From NCBI RefSeq assembly GCF_025698545.1, contig NC_068577.1:45959250-46023249 (forward strand): a DNA stretch of 64,000 nt. Direction: 5' to 3'. Position 1 is the stretch's first letter, and each line of letters starts with the position of its first letter. Positions 23,212 through 36,318 of the stretch are shown here, one piece after another. The stretch is from Gossypium raimondii (lineage: Eukaryota > Streptophyta > Magnoliopsida > Malvales > Malvaceae). The notes under the pieces were generated by a model. That model was not told where the DNA came from, ran no database searches, and saw only the letters and a program-made list of their open reading frames with translations. The translations under genes and the position numbers were made by a program.

Positions 23212-23430
23212 TTGATTGACCTACTAATTTGTGAGTTGATAGTTATATAGTTTGATAAATATTGTGGCATTGGTATAGCTTTATATACCATATTTCAAAT
23301 GTTTCCAATTTAGTCTCGAATTGTTTCTAAAGTGTTTCTAAGGCATCGAAGGCTCGATTAAGGGACGTTATGCATGTGTATGAATGAACTTTGCTATGTT
23401 TAATGAAATGATTGGAAATGTATGTTTTTA
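23212..23430 (+). mobile_element. LTR A, third segment
   Basis: A short stretch between solo LTRs C and D, similar to 17930-18000 and to the 19190-19330 part of LTR B (TAGTCTCGAATTGTTTCTAA). Confidence 0.55.
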
Positions 23431-26250
23431 TGTAACAACCCGGTTTTGACCCTAATCGGAATAGTGGTTTTGGGACCACAAATTCGAGTCAGAAAAATAT
23501 TTTAATATTATTTTTTAGTTTACAGTATGTTAATTTATATGTGTGAAAATTTCGTGTGAAAATTTTATCGTTGGTGTGCTCGATTTAATTAAAAGGATTT
23601 AATCGTGTAAAATGCAAAATTAGCATGCTATATGCAAAGGTACCTATTTGCTATGATTTTTATTATATGGAGTCCTTATGTTGTAATTTAATCATTAGAA
23701 TTATGCAACCATTAAATAGTTTTCTAATTAAATCATTAAGGTTAAAATTGTAAAATGTATATTAATATGTATTAAATAAATAAATAATGGCCATGCATGT
23801 GTTCATCTTTCTTGGCCGATTCTAAGAAGAAAAATAAAGCTTTGGAAGCTTTAAACATTCGCACCTTTGGGAGCTTAATTCGGTATGTGTTTTGTTAGGT
23901 TTTCGATAATTTTTACGTTTTGAGATCGTTGCTTTGTGTTCTTCAAAACCCATGTTTTAATTTTGTGAATTGTTGATGATTTTGAAATGTGCCATTGATG
24001 AATGCTTGGACTTTGTGATAGTTGATGATGAAAAATGAAAGATATGTGATAGATTAATATGTTTTGTATTGGAATTTTTAGTGAAATTGAGTAAATAGGG
24101 CTAAATTGTGAAATTTAAATTTTTGGGGGACTAAAATGTGAAATAAATGCAATGTGTGGACTTGTATGAGAACCATGAATATTCAGCCCTTGTGTGGTAT
24201 GGGCAAATTTTGTATAAATTGTGTTTTATGCAATAGGGAGTAAATTGCAAAAAGGTGTAAATATTAGGGGCAAAATAGTAATTTGCCAAATTATGTGTTT
24301 TTGGATTAAATTGAATGTGTTAATAAATAAATTATCTTATTTTGAATATATTTAGATCGAGAACCAAAGAAATCGGAGTTAGATCGGGGAAAAGCCAAAT
24401 TAGTCGAATAATCGTCCGATTTTGATTTTCCATCGTCCGAGGTAAGTCTATTAGCTATTTAATTTTATTAAATCAGCATATGAGTATGTATATCAATGGT
24501 ATGTGTGTTGAGTTGATTTTAAAAGTATAAAAATTGGAATTGAAAGTATGAAATTATATATATATATGCTAGATTTGAATGACTATGAATATGCAAATAT
24601 GCATATGAATGTCCTTGAAATAAATTTAGGTATGAACATATATGTACAAATTATATTCGAATATACATGTATATACATGTAAAATTTGTTGTATTGAAAT
24701 TAGGTATGAAATTACAAAGGTATGAGATATATTCGAACATATGTATGTGTGTGTGAATAAGGTGTGAATTTAGTATAAAATAGTTGTATAAGTTGGAGTG
24801 AATAAGTATGTATACTTATGAATAAATATTTATATTGAGTATAAGTATGAAATTGTATTTATATATATATATATATGTTAAATTGAATATGTATGAGTAT
24901 ATAGGTATATGTTCTTGTTTCAATATAAGTATAGAGTAATATATGTTTGTTAGATTCAATATGCATATATGTACATGTATAAGGTCCTGTATTGAGATGG
25001 TATATGAAATTGTATGGGTATATATGGAATTCAAATGTTAAAGGTACCTAGTATATTATAAGTTAAATTTTATGATATTAGAAGTGGAATCTAAAGTATG
25101 AGGTTATATATACATAAATGTGTTTTGGTTGAATTATTGAGTTATTTAAGTTAGATTTGATGATTGGGATTTATATTTATCCATGTATTTTTAAAGATAT
25201 AAGTTATGAATATTGAGCTGAATTTTGTGTGGATTTTATATACAAATAAGAGATACAACTTCGTGAATTGAGATTCTTTTGTTAAAGCTCAAGATCAATC
25301 GGATTTATTGCCAGTGAAATTATTCAAAGCTATATGTCTAGCAGTGCTAAGTGCCTTGAACCTGAATCAAGCTATAAGCTTAGGTGCTAAGTGCTAGGTG
25401 AACTGAATTAGACTTTAAACCTAGTAGATGAAGTGCTAGTGAATCTGTTTAAATTAAGTGATTATATGCATTGGGTATAAATATATATATACATATATAT
25501 ATATGCTTTTGATTATATGTAATGGACAAATATATGAACATTTGTTTCAATGTGTTTGATGAGTGTATAAACATTTGAATCTTTGTGATTATTGAGTATG
25601 TGCATATATTGGTTGTCATGAAATTGTTGGATATATATATATATGAACACATTCGGCATATGTGGATTTTAATTGTATAAGTGTATTCGGTACTTGTAAT
25701 TGATAAGTATAAAAATATGCTATTGGTATATTTATTTGGAAATTTATATATAAATGGATCCGATGAAGTGCGAACGAAAAATACACTAGAAATCAGATAT
25801 GCGTTAATGATTATGTTGGTAACTTGATTATATGCATATAATGTCTATACATATGTCTGCTTATGTGTATTAGTTAAATATACATTCTTTTATATGTATT
25901 TTAGATATGCTATAGACTTACTAAGCTATGAAAGCTTACTTTGATTGTTTTTGTCCATTTGATTTATAGATTTTGGAGACGCGTTACGAGCTCGGGGATC
26001 ATCAGCATAGTCTATCACACTATCGACTTCTTTTGGTATTTTTTTAAAATTTTGAACTCGACCTTATGGCATGTATAGGTTTGAATATGATTTTGGTTAG
26101 ATTTGGATTGTAAAATATAAATAGCCATGAGAAAATGGTTTAATTTCCATGTTTGTGATCAGTTTGGTTTTTTTTTTTAAAATGGTTGTGTTTGTTTGGT
26201 TATGCCTCGTAACCCTAATTCAGCAACGGATACGGGTTAGGGGTGTTACA
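23431..26250 (+). mobile_element. Solo LTR D
   Basis: It begins TGTAACAACCCGGTTTTGAC and ends ACGGGTTAGGGGTGTTACA. The 5-bp target duplication is perfect: TTTTA at 23426-23430 and at 26251-26255. The interior is AT-rich with TATATA runs (24550-25640) and has no coding capacity. The 2820-bp length matches LTR C. Confidence 0.9.
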
Positions 26251-26322
26251 TTTTATGTTACAATTTTACGGTAATGCTCTGTAACCCTATTACGGCGACG
26301 GATACGGGTTAGGGCTGTTACA
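26251..26322 (+). mobile_element. LTR A, terminal segment
   Basis: Short remainder ending GGATACGGGTTAGGGCTGTTACA at 26322, the family 3' terminus, immediately after solo LTR D. Confidence 0.6.
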
Positions 26323-26860
26323 AGTTACATATATGCGACAATTGATTATCGATAGCATGTGAAAGATCATGCGAACCAGCTAATGATTGCCACAATTCAG
26401 TGTGGCAAATTAAAATCTTTTCGACATTTAACGATATTGTTTTCTAGTCGTTTTAGATTATTTTGTTACGTTTTCCAATTCTATTAGCTTATGTTTAATT
26501 TTAGCAAAATAAGTATTTTTACGTATATTTTGGCAATATAATGACCTATTGGCCAATACGAGCCTAGGGAAGGACTAATAAGTCGATTTAGTGTGCAGAA
26601 CATTGTTTCCAGGTTAAGAAACAAAGGACGACGCCAGCGTCGCGGCACTAGCACGTGGTGTCGCAACACCGCACTTCGAAGCCAAAGAAGTCACCTAAAA
26701 AGTTTAATGTCGCGACATTGGAGCGACGAAATGCACAAATAAGTCAAGGGTGTTTTCATATGCATAACACATTTTATCCAGCCTTATGGCTTGTATTTGA
26801 CCTAGCTAGGGAATGAGACATTACTATATATATAGTCATATTTAGGCTAAGTTTAAGGAA
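26323..26860. other. Unassigned repeat-like DNA
   Basis: There is no gene here. A GC-richer stretch at 26610-26740 has repeated GTCGC/GCGAC words (TGTCGCAACACC, TGTCGCGACATT). It looks like the edge of another retroelement, but I cannot assign it. Confidence 0.3.
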
Positions 26861-27241
26861 TTCGTTGTTTAGATTGTTACTCTGATAAAAATAGAGAGAA
26901 TTTGTTCTCAACTATTAAATATATTTTTCTGGAATAACAATTTTTTCGATTTCTATTTGAGAAGAGAATTTTTGTTTTGACCTAAAAGAAAAGAAAACTA
27001 TTTCTAGTTCTGTGTTTTGATTCGATTTGTTCAAGCCCACACTCAAAGTAATTTGTGGTACGAGAATAATGGAAAAGATCATTTGGTTGAAAGTCAAGAA
27101 TGACAAGGATTCGTCTATCCGAAAACACAGGTATGATTTCGGTTTGGTTTATTACAATAAATATCACAAACCGGATTGGTTTTCAAAATTTTTAATTTTT
27201 GTTGTGCAATAAAAAAAATTTTAACCGTATTTTTTCCAACA
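26861..27241 (+). mobile_element. 3' part of a Copia-type LTR (plus orientation)
   Basis: It ends TTTTTTCCAACA at 27241. The sequence from about 27000 matches the reverse complement of 28620-28840, including the translated stretch KPTLKV...LKVKNDKDSS versus EPTLKA...LKAEKDKDPS. No primer-binding site follows, so it is a 3' LTR end or a truncated solo LTR. The left limit is uncertain. Confidence 0.5.
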
Positions 27242-28599
27242 TAACACTTATCACATCATGTACCACAAATTAGTCATCGTGAGACAATCTCACTGAGTGA
27301 CATGTTGTGACTAGTTGTCTTCTTTGAAGAAAAACTTCTTTTTATATCGCATGATAATACCTACAATATGGCCGCCCAACTATCATAACGATTACGAGAT
27401 AATTCTTTTTACTTTATGAAAATCTCTTCAATGAAATCCACATGGCAATCCTACCGTCGGATAGTTAAATAGTCATGTCATCATAAGATACCATTGATGG
27501 AGGTCGTAGGTCTTGTTTAAAGACTTTCTCCCACTTAATCTTTAAAAGACATGCAAAGTTTTTAATGTCCGGTTTTAATCATAAATGATTAATATATGTA
27601 TGACAAATATATGCGAAATTTTTCCCTAAACTATAAGGCATGCTTATCATACATATGCATGGACATACATTTGCATTCGAATAAATATCATCATGCTATC
27701 ATGAATAAAAGCATAAAATTTAAAAGACCCTGACTAGCCAAAATTTAAATTATTCCATCCTAGAAGAATAATAAAATTACAAAAGTCATCCCAAAGGATA
27801 TTTTAGGCCTTCTAGTTTGCCACTATGAACTTCTGTTGTAGGACCAGTTCACGTCGCTGTCATTTAACCACCACTGTCATCGCGTCGTTGCTGTTAGGCC
27901 GCCACTGACCATTGTCACCGACCATCGTCGAACATTCTTTGGCCATTGTCAGACTATTTTCGACCTCTGTCGTCAGCCACTACCGTCAACCATCACCATC
28001 GTTAGTCCTCTTCCATCGACCATCGTTGTCAGCAATCATCGGACTACCTTTGCCCATCACCAGACCATTGCCAACCACCATCATCCGCCACCGACCAAGA
28101 TCGTCAGCCTCTATCCCCGGCCACTACCATCGACCATCATTGTCGAACCATTGATAACCTTCTCTACTGAACCACAGTCGGTCTTTCACCGGTTGGTTGG
28201 TTCAGGTTTGCGTCGTTTTGATTAGCTTGGATGCATTTCAATTCTCCCGGTTTTGCCAAAAATAGTGGTTACATAAGACTTATGTTTGTTTTTGACTCAC
28301 ATAAATTATTCTAAAATAATAATATAAATTAAATCTTATGTAGGGATGATAGTCCACAATTTAATCACATACCTGAATAATAATAATAATTACATTCAAA
28401 TTTATAGGAATCACAACTTTGGCAAAATTACTTTATCGTATAAATAACAAAATAATAATTGTACATTCATTCACATACATATTCCTAAACATGCTAATAG
28501 TTACAAGAATGTTACATCTTATAAAAAATTAATCACACATGAAAAAGAGAGAAGATTCCGGTATCGGTTTATACTATAAACATAGCACCACCCAAACCT
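27242..28599. other. Spacer between two inverted Copia LTR ends, with a CCATCG-rich stretch
   Basis: No gene is recognised. Positions 27840-28150 are an imperfect trinucleotide-like run of CCATC, CACCG and TCGTC words, giving a low-complexity open frame with no family resemblance. The remainder is AT-rich and probably the degraded interior of the minus-strand Copia element. Confidence 0.4.
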
Positions 28600-28612
28600 G
28601 GCTTTGATATCA
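28600..28612 (-). other. Copia-type primer-binding site (initiator-Met-tRNA type)
   Basis: On the minus strand TGATATCAAAGCC follows two bases after the LTR end CCAACA. It is a slightly altered version of TGGTATCAGAGC, the initiator-Met tRNA complement usual in plant Copia elements. It fixes the orientation of the adjacent LTR. Confidence 0.65.
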
Positions 28613-28614
28613 AT

Positions 28615-30604
28615 TGTTGGAAAAAATTCAGTTTGAAAATGGTTTCTTGCACAACAGAAAAATAAAATTATAAAAATCGAGCCAATTTATGATATTTATA
28701 TACATTTTCCTGAAATCACATTTGTGTTTTGGGCTAGATGGATCCTTGTCTTTCTCAGCTTTCAATTGAACGACCTTTTTCGCTATTCTCATACCACGAA
28801 CTGCTTTAAGTGTGGGCTCGAACACTTTCTAATCAAACACAAAACCTAAAAATATTTTCTTTACTTTTAGTGGGAAAGTAAAACTTTCTCTCTTATAGAA
28901 ACCAGTAGAATTGGTATTATCAGAAAAAAGAATTTGTACTTAGAAATAAATTCTTACTGTTTTCAAGAAAAATAGTAACATCTCAAAGTTGTAGATAACT
29001 AGTTGTATTTTTAGCCCCGCTGATGCCATCTATTTATAGGGAGAGGTAGTAAAACCCTAGTTGAATTAGTAGAATGCATTTAATGCCTAGTTGATAGAAA
29101 AACAATCCCCTAGTTGAATTAAGAGAGAGAAGTGTGGCAACCCTAGTTTAAAATACTAGGGTTTGTTATACCATTATATTCAATATGAGGGACTTTGGGT
29201 CTCTCATGTATCGGGTTCAATTATAAGTGCTTCCTGGACTTTTAACCTAGCACTTTATAATTAAATCCAACCCAATACATGTTTTTCTATTTTTTAAAAT
29301 AAACATTATAAATTAATTTAAATTAATTAATTTTCCAATTAAATAATTTTCTCAACTCAATTCGATTTCATTAAAATCATGATAACTTTAACGTTAAAGA
29401 ATCTATGAGAAAATATATTTAAGTTTTCTACATTCAACGGATTCAAAATGACCAATTAATTTAATTCCATTTTCAAACTTCATTTCCAAATGTTATTCAT
29501 TTCTTTAACCTTATCGTTTCTATCCATTTTGTTCATTTAATTCAACATGCAATTCATTTCTAGTTTCAATGAGCTAGTGGAAAAACCAATTGAACATATG
29601 TGATTAGGGCTCAAATGATTTATAATTAAGTTACAACTTTTCACCTATTAATTATAAACTCATTTAGTCATAAAGTCATTCTACTATAGTATCTTGGCTA
29701 AGCTCTCCCAAATGACATACCATTACGAAAGCTACTCGATCAGTGTTCATCCAATGAACTTGTCATTAGTGTGTTATCCTTATAGGATATCCTTAATCTC
29801 TTTGGGATAAATTCATTCTCCCAATATGATCTCATTTTATCTCATGATAACCATTATATCTTCCTTCATGAAAAGTCAACTACTATCAAATAGTAATTAA
29901 GTCATTCATCACAATGACAAACGACCCGTGATCACGTTTTCTTTTCATCTATCATGTAATGCCAATGAGAGGATATCATTTACCCATGTCTTGGACTATA
30001 AATTTCATTGTTGGGAATGATGCTACATACTGCAGAAATTGTATACCCAACGTACCAACTTTCGGTTACTTATCTATTCAAACTTAGACTTTTACTTACA
30101 TCAAAGTATATGAGTCACACATACATAGCCTATCATCCACTTAGGATTAAGTTATGTCACACTATTAACATTACAAGTGAATAAATTAAAAAACAAATTT
30201 AGGATTTATTCTGCTTGGGTCCAATCCGATGTACTGTCAATCTAGTTAGTCACGTCTATGTCTCTATCTTTTGGGAGTCATTCGATGTACTTTGTAGACG
30301 ATATATTAATGTTTCAATTAGTTTTCTCATTTTCAATTAGACTAATGACATGTTTAAGTTAGTCTACTAATATAAATTGTCTTTCCGTATTACGATCCAA
30401 CCATGTAATACCATTTAGTATTAGTTAAATATTATACAACCAATGAGCTAATATTTGCTTCTATTTTGCTTTACATGCTAAAACTACATGAGAAATTATA
30501 CAAAGGATATTAATGTAATTCATGAATAATTTTATTAACCAATTTGTTTGAATAAACTACAAGTGTACAAACGAATATACTACACTTAGGGCACTAGACC
30601 CAAT
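28615..30604 (-). mobile_element. Copia-type 5' LTR (minus orientation)
   Basis: On the minus strand it runs from about TATTGGGTCTAGTGCCC (30604) to TTTTTTCCAACA (28615), followed by a primer-binding site. At about 2 kb it is long for Copia but single-copy here. The partner LTR and gag-pol are not seen in the window. The first T-A-T replaces the expected TG start, so the exact left terminus is a judgement. Confidence 0.6.
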
Positions 30605-31234
30605 AGAGTTTTCTCTTGTGTTTGAAGCTTGGGTATCTCTTTCTCGAGTCTTAAAGTGTTGTTGAATAGTATTTATACCAAGGAACAAAGTCTGTGGATG
30701 TTTATGGTCATTGGGGATGAAAACTAGCCGTTGGAAGCATTAATTTTAGGTTAAAAAAGTGTCACTGCAGTCCAGGTCTCAAGACTTGGCAAAATGTCTC
30801 GAGACATGGTTGAAAAATAGTCATTATATAATTGTTGACAAGTTATGTATCGAGACATATAGTCAAATATCTCTAAACATACTAGCCAATGTCTCTAGAT
30901 ATGCAACCCTTAAATTAGAATTTTGCTTCAAAGTTTCATGTCTTGAGTATGTCTCGAGACTCGCATGCCAAAGTCCCTTAAAAATATTTTTGAACACTTT
31001 AAAACACTTATATTAACCCAAAAATATTTAGATAAATTAAAATACATCTAAAAGATGTTTTTGTGTAGATTGCAAGTCTTTGAAAATGCTTTGAAAATGT
31101 TCGATAAAATTTTTAATCATATTTTTACCAAATGACTTAGGAAATATAATACATATAAAATTTATCTTAAATGTTGTTATATCAAAAGCTTGGGACATTA
31201 AAGCTAACACTTTACTTGTAGTAAAATTAACTTC
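30605..31234. other. Intergenic DNA, no gene recognised
   Basis: AT-rich, with scattered GTCTCGAGAC palindromes (for example near 30800 and 30955) like those of some cotton retroelement LTRs. Nothing else can be supported. Confidence 0.3.
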
Positions 31235-31792
31235 TAGGGTAAAGTACAAAAGTAGTCACTCAATTATGTCTTTAGTTCTATTTTGGTCACCCAATTATTA
31301 ATTTTTCAATTTAGTCACTCAACTTTTCAAAATCAAATATTTTAATCACTCGCCCGTTATTTGTAGTTAGACGAGTGACAAAAAGTCGATATGGGCTTTT
31401 TGCTTAATAACCAATTTATCCCTTTAATGTTTATAAAATTTATTAATTTAGTTCTAATTCTAAAAATTTTAAAAAGAAACAAATTAAAAAAAATCATTTT
31501 TTGATAAAAAATATAAAAATGGTTTAAAATCTAAAATTATAAATAAAATATAAAATATAAAAAATAAAAAACATATGTATTGATTTTTTTAAAATGTATC
31601 AAGTGATTCAAAAAAAAAGAGTACGAAATAGATTGATGAGTATTAGAGAGAGAGGAAATTAAACATCCCTATGGCATATGGAATTGACAAATTTGTCTCG
31701 TTTGGTTGGTGACCACATTGAAAGTTTTAAAATTTGGTTGACTAAAAAAAAATTTAAGCATAGTTGAGTGACTTGCACGAGAATTTACCCTT
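31235..31792. mobile_element. MITE-like element with terminal inverted repeats
   Basis: The left end reads AGGGTAAAGTACAAAAGTAG then TCACTCAATTATG. The right end, reversed, reads AGGGTAAATTCTCGTGCAAG then TCACTCAACTATG. The inverted ends agree over about 33 bp with several mismatches. The body is AT-rich and non-coding. No clear target duplication is visible, so the superfamily (Mutator-like by terminal style) is uncertain. It lies about 250 bp upstream of the CCDA start codon. Confidence 0.65.
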
Positions 31793-32042
31793 CTTAATAT
31801 TTTGTCAAAAAAAAAATCCAATTAAATTCAGTCAATCGTGCTGGTGAATGCCCATCGATCCAATTAAGCCGTTAACATCAATCAGTTAAACTTACAACTC
31901 CAAAAAACCGTTTAAAACACGAAACACCATCTTAAATATCTCCTTCTCTCTGTTTGGTTCCCGAGAAAATAAAAACCTCAGCAAATTCAAAATCACCCCC
32001 CAAAGTTCTCTCTGCCGCCAAATACAGTCTGTTCTCTTTAAG

Positions 32043-35000
32043 ATGACTTTAGTTCTAAACCACAGCGTCACCTCTTCCTTCTCTAATTTCTTCAAAATCT
32101 CAAGCCTTAAAAATCACCCACGAACCTGCTATGGTAAGTTACAGACTAATTACTAGTTTAATTTGTTGAAATTATCGAATTTTAAGCTCTATAACTTATT
32201 TAGTTTTGTTTTTCAGGTAAATATACTATGACAATCAATAAACCAACAGGAGGTCAGGATCTTTGCAATGATTTTGAGTCTTTGAAATTTACTGCTCTTG
32301 TAAATACTATAGCAGGTAAATTACTGTCTTCTTCCATTAGAAGAAATGCTAATCCTATATTATGATTTTTCTAATATTTTATTTAGCTATAAGTTACTTT
32401 ATGAGTGCTGGGTTGTTTTTTTCATCTTTTGAGTTTTCATTTCTTTGTTCTTTAGTGGCAAATTTGGTTGCAATTGACTCTGCAAAGGCTTTAAGTGAAG
32501 ATAATATTTTGGTGAGTTCACTGATTACGTCTATTTGTTATCTTGTCAAGTTCAATTTTCTTCAATCTAGTGTCTTGAAACTTTGTTTATTTTGGATTCT
32601 GGTATGTGCCATCACAAATATGTTCAATTTTTTAAATGTATTTTCCAAAGAGACCTTAGAGAGTCATATCCTCGTATTTATCCGTAGGACATTATTTTTA
32701 AAAAAAATGAGGAATTGAATTAATATGTATCCTTTGATTTTGAGCATATATATCTCAAAGTTATATGTCCGGATAATGTAAGGAACTTGAGTTATTTGCC
32801 TTGGACGTAGGAAGGAGCTGCTTCACTTTACACTTTGGCTGATGGAAGTTCTGGAGATTGGTTTGGAGGTCTACTATATTCAGCTGGCCAACAAGCTAAT
32901 GAAGCCGTTCAGGGCCAATTATCAGCTCTCAGTTTTACTAGGTTCTTCTCCGTGTTTTTCCCTTTGAATCTGTAGCTCTTTTGTGGTTGATGTTCGGTAA
33001 TGTGTCATTTTCTTTTTCCCTGGCTTTTGCAGTTTGGCTGTTATTTTTGGGGCTGGTCTTGTAACAAGCCTTTCACCATGTACACTAAGTGTTCTGCCAT
33101 TAACACTTGGATACATTGGTAAGTAATATGCATACTTTGCCTTAATCTCAATGCATGGTTTGAAATGAATTGGTGCGGTTACTTTCTTGTATGTCCCTCT
33201 CAATTTTATGCTCTTCTGAGTCTGGTTCAAACCTTCCAGGTGCATTTGGTTCAGGCAAGGGCAGAACTGAGGTAATACTTGCTATGTGATTCATCTTCTT
33301 TGCTGCATGCATCTACAAGATTTCTAGATAGAACCTTTTGATTTTCATTGAAGCGTTGGCAGTTGCAATGAATATTTTTGTAAGTCAATTGTAATTGCAA
33401 GCTCCTATCATTAGAAAACAAGTAAAGCTGTCAATAAAATTTTAGCTTGCAGATGACCTAAAATTTAAAACCAAAAGTTACATATATTGATCAAAGTTGA
33501 GTTTTCAGCAGTACTGGTGCAGCCTGTTCCATATTTTCTTTACATTTCTTTTCTATGTTGCTCCAACTCTTCATTTTTTTTGAAGTGCTCATATCAGACA
33601 TTCATGTTTGGAATATATCCAGACATGGTATGGTGATATAACCCTCCAAAAGAGCTTAGAAAAATTTTAAAAATACCCGTGTCGGGACATACCATGTCTA
33701 TGCAGCTAAGTCCTATGTTGCTTCGACCCTTCATTTCTCTTGAAACTCCCATGTCCAATACATTATCCAAACACATGGAAAATTTTAAAGAAAATGGAAA
33801 ACAAATACCCGTATCCAACACTCACCTCTAAGTTTTACCAATATAGCTAAATCTGATTGAAGCATACACGGGTCCTCCCTTTCTTGTACATGAGATGCAC
33901 AAGCACAAACACAATCATGGAAGTAATAAGTGTTTATTCTCAAATGACTCTGGGTTCTTTTTCTGTCAGGTAATTGCAAATTCAATGGCTTTCTCACTAG
34001 GATTAGCGACTACATTAGCACTCCTGGGTATAGGAGCCTCCTTTGCTGGGAAGGCATATGGACAGATAGGGCAAGGGTTGCCACTGGCTGCTTCTGGTTT
34101 GGCTGTTATCATGGGTCTTAATCTACTTGAGGTATTGAATCAAACTACTAATGTTGTTATTTGGTTTATGCAGTTTTTCCCGGGTTAAATGTTTTGTTGA
34201 TGGTAAGTAATTTGTCATCAATCATATAGTTTCTCTTGTTGATATGATTAGAATTATTACACTTTGCCTTTGAAGTTCATATTTTGTATCAGTGTGTATG
34301 AAACCCCTATATTCCTGTTCCTCATATTGTCATTTGTGCTCGTGTCTGTGTCTTTTAGATGTTTTTCCATTCCATCTAGTTCTTCGGGAGGTTGGATTCA
34401 GCTCTTACAAGTTACTTGATGCCTTAAAATTTCTGTCTGGATTAGAAATCTACAACTTCAGATAGCTTCTAATACTATGCAGAACGGCTAACCAGATTAG
34501 CAATGTCTTATTCAACCTTGTACGATTGTACCTGAGTTTCTTCCACTCAGACGTTCCCAATCTAATTCCTGTTCTTCTGCTCCAAACAAACCTTACAGGT
34601 CATCGAGTTACAACTTCCCTCTTTCTTTAGCAATTTTGACCCTCGCACTGCAGCTGCCAACTTGCCATCAGGTAAACGACTCGATTATTTTACCCTACTA
34701 AAAGAAAATTAATTACATGCATGAACCTGTAAAAGGTTTCAAAGTGTTAATTTCGAACTTGTTTTGTATTTTAGGTGTGCAAGCGTATTTAGCTGGGCTT
34801 ACATTTGCATTAGCTGCCTCACCTTGCAGCACACCAGTGCTGGCCACTTTGCTGGGATACGTAGCCACATCCAAGGTAAACTCGACAATAAAGAGACTAT
34901 GTAGCTGTTGTTGAGTCTATAGAAGAACGAAATCTCTTTTTATTTGGCATAAATCCAATACGTAATGTGTTACACCTGTACAATAGGATCCAGTAATAGG

Positions 35001-35565
35001 AGGCAGCTTACTCTTGACATATACAACCGGCTATGTTGCTCCTCTACTTCTTGCCGCTTCTTTTGCTGGAGCATTGCAGGTAGGCATGATGCCATTCATT
35101 TTGAAATCAGAGCTGAATCTTGTTGGCTGTTTGTTAAAGGCTAACATACATCCGTTGCTTGTACTACGGAAAAATCAGTCATAAGTCAAAAATAATTGCA
35201 GCCACCTTATCTTACTCCGACTTTTGCTTCTAAAATACTTCAATTGTTTTTAACTCGAAAATTCAACTTAACTATATATGTACTGGCAGAATCTGTTGTC
35301 GTTCAGGAAATTCTCAGCATGGATCAACCCGGTGAGGTATGCTCAAAAATGTTCTTGACCACTATTTTTTGTCAAGTAATATTACTCTGCCGTGGTGAAG
35401 CATCTGCGTCTTATTTCTTCTTCATAATTGCTCTTAGATTTGCTGTATATTCGGTGTGACAGACTGTTAATACTTGGTTTCTTTTGCAGTGGTGCGCTTC
35501 TACTCGGTGGGGGTGTATATACTTTCTTGGATAGGCTTTTCCCAGCTACTACGATGGCCATGTAA
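32043..35565 (+). CDS. CCDA: Thylakoid cytochrome c biogenesis protein CCDA (12 exons, 348 aa)
   Basis: CCDA carries reducing equivalents across the thylakoid membrane so that apocytochrome haem-binding cysteines in the lumen stay reduced (cytochrome b6f assembly). Exons: 32043-32133, 32217-32315, 32456-32511, 32811-32941, 33033-33118, 33240-33271, 33970-34131, 34599-34671, 34775-34875, 34987-35079, 35290-35336, 35490-35565; all have GT..AG borders and sum to 1047 nt. The N terminus (about 80 residues, Ser-rich) looks like a plastid transit peptide. Two CcdA/DsbD-type half repeats follow, each with the redox motif: [10 protein letters not shown] with Cys142 and [14 protein letters not shown] with Cys261. 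The length agrees with Arabidopsis CCDA. The first in-frame ATG is taken as the start. Intron 6 (33272-33969) carries a dispersed repeat. Confidence 0.95.
33590..33835. repeat. Dispersed gene-associated repeat in a CCDA intron
   Basis: Wording such as TATAACCCTCCAAAAGAG, ATCCAAACACATGGAAAA and CCCGTATCCAACACTCACC recurs near 58485-58580 (CATCTGTATCCAACACTCACC) and 59395-59535 (GTATAACCCTCCAAGTACC). Here the element appears in two partial copies. The class is unknown and no termini were found. Confidence 0.5.
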
Positions 35566-36318
35566 AGGAATGTAATTCTCTGTGATCAAAATAAACACAA
35601 GGTAAAATAGAACTACAGACAATTATACATAAATGTTGGATCAACGTTATCAGTATTTCGTGTTCTTTCTCTTTTCCAGATCATTTGATTTTATAATGAA
35701 TCTCCCTTTTACAAATATAGGTAATTAGGCATCATTTGATATTTTATATATTGTGGTTTTGATTATGCTAAGAAGCTGTAAGGATTGATATTGCCATTGA
35801 ATTGCTTATAAAGCCATAGCATGTTCTAAATAAGTACGCAAAAGGATGGTAATTAGAGGGGTTGGTCTCTTGCAGTAACAGTCTCAAGTATCAAAAGATC
35901 TATTATATATTTATTTAAAATTTTATCCACATACAAAATAATTATATATATATTGTTAGAGCATGTCGTGTTAATATCGTGCTGGTAACTTTTTTTTTTT
36001 AACTAAAAATATGATTAATGTGAATATCGAAATGCAAAATAATGTTGCCCAAAGAAACATGTTTGAATGAGAACAATTAAGACATCTCGTATATTTATTA
36101 AATGCTTGGCAAGCATCTATTCATACAAATAAAGCCATCACTCAGATATGGAGATATAAAAAGAAACTATAAAAAAATGGGAAAAAAAACTGAAATTGCT
36201 GCATCTACAAATAGTTTACAATTGTGCCCCGGTAGAGGTAAATTCCCTGTAAAATAACTTTTTGTTTTTAGGTTTACTATGACAAAAACAAAAGCCAAAA
36301 TCATCACCTGGCTGCAAC
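35566..36318. other. Convergent intergenic region between CCDA and AGD5
   Basis: It contains the 3' ends of two converging genes. AT-rich, with AATAAA-like words on both strands (for example AAATAAAC near 35588). No further gene is seen. Confidence 0.6.

Noticed and set aside
27912..28154. Pro/Ser/His-rich open frame in the CCATCG stretch
   Set aside because: Low-complexity trinucleotide-like repeat with no start context or relatives.
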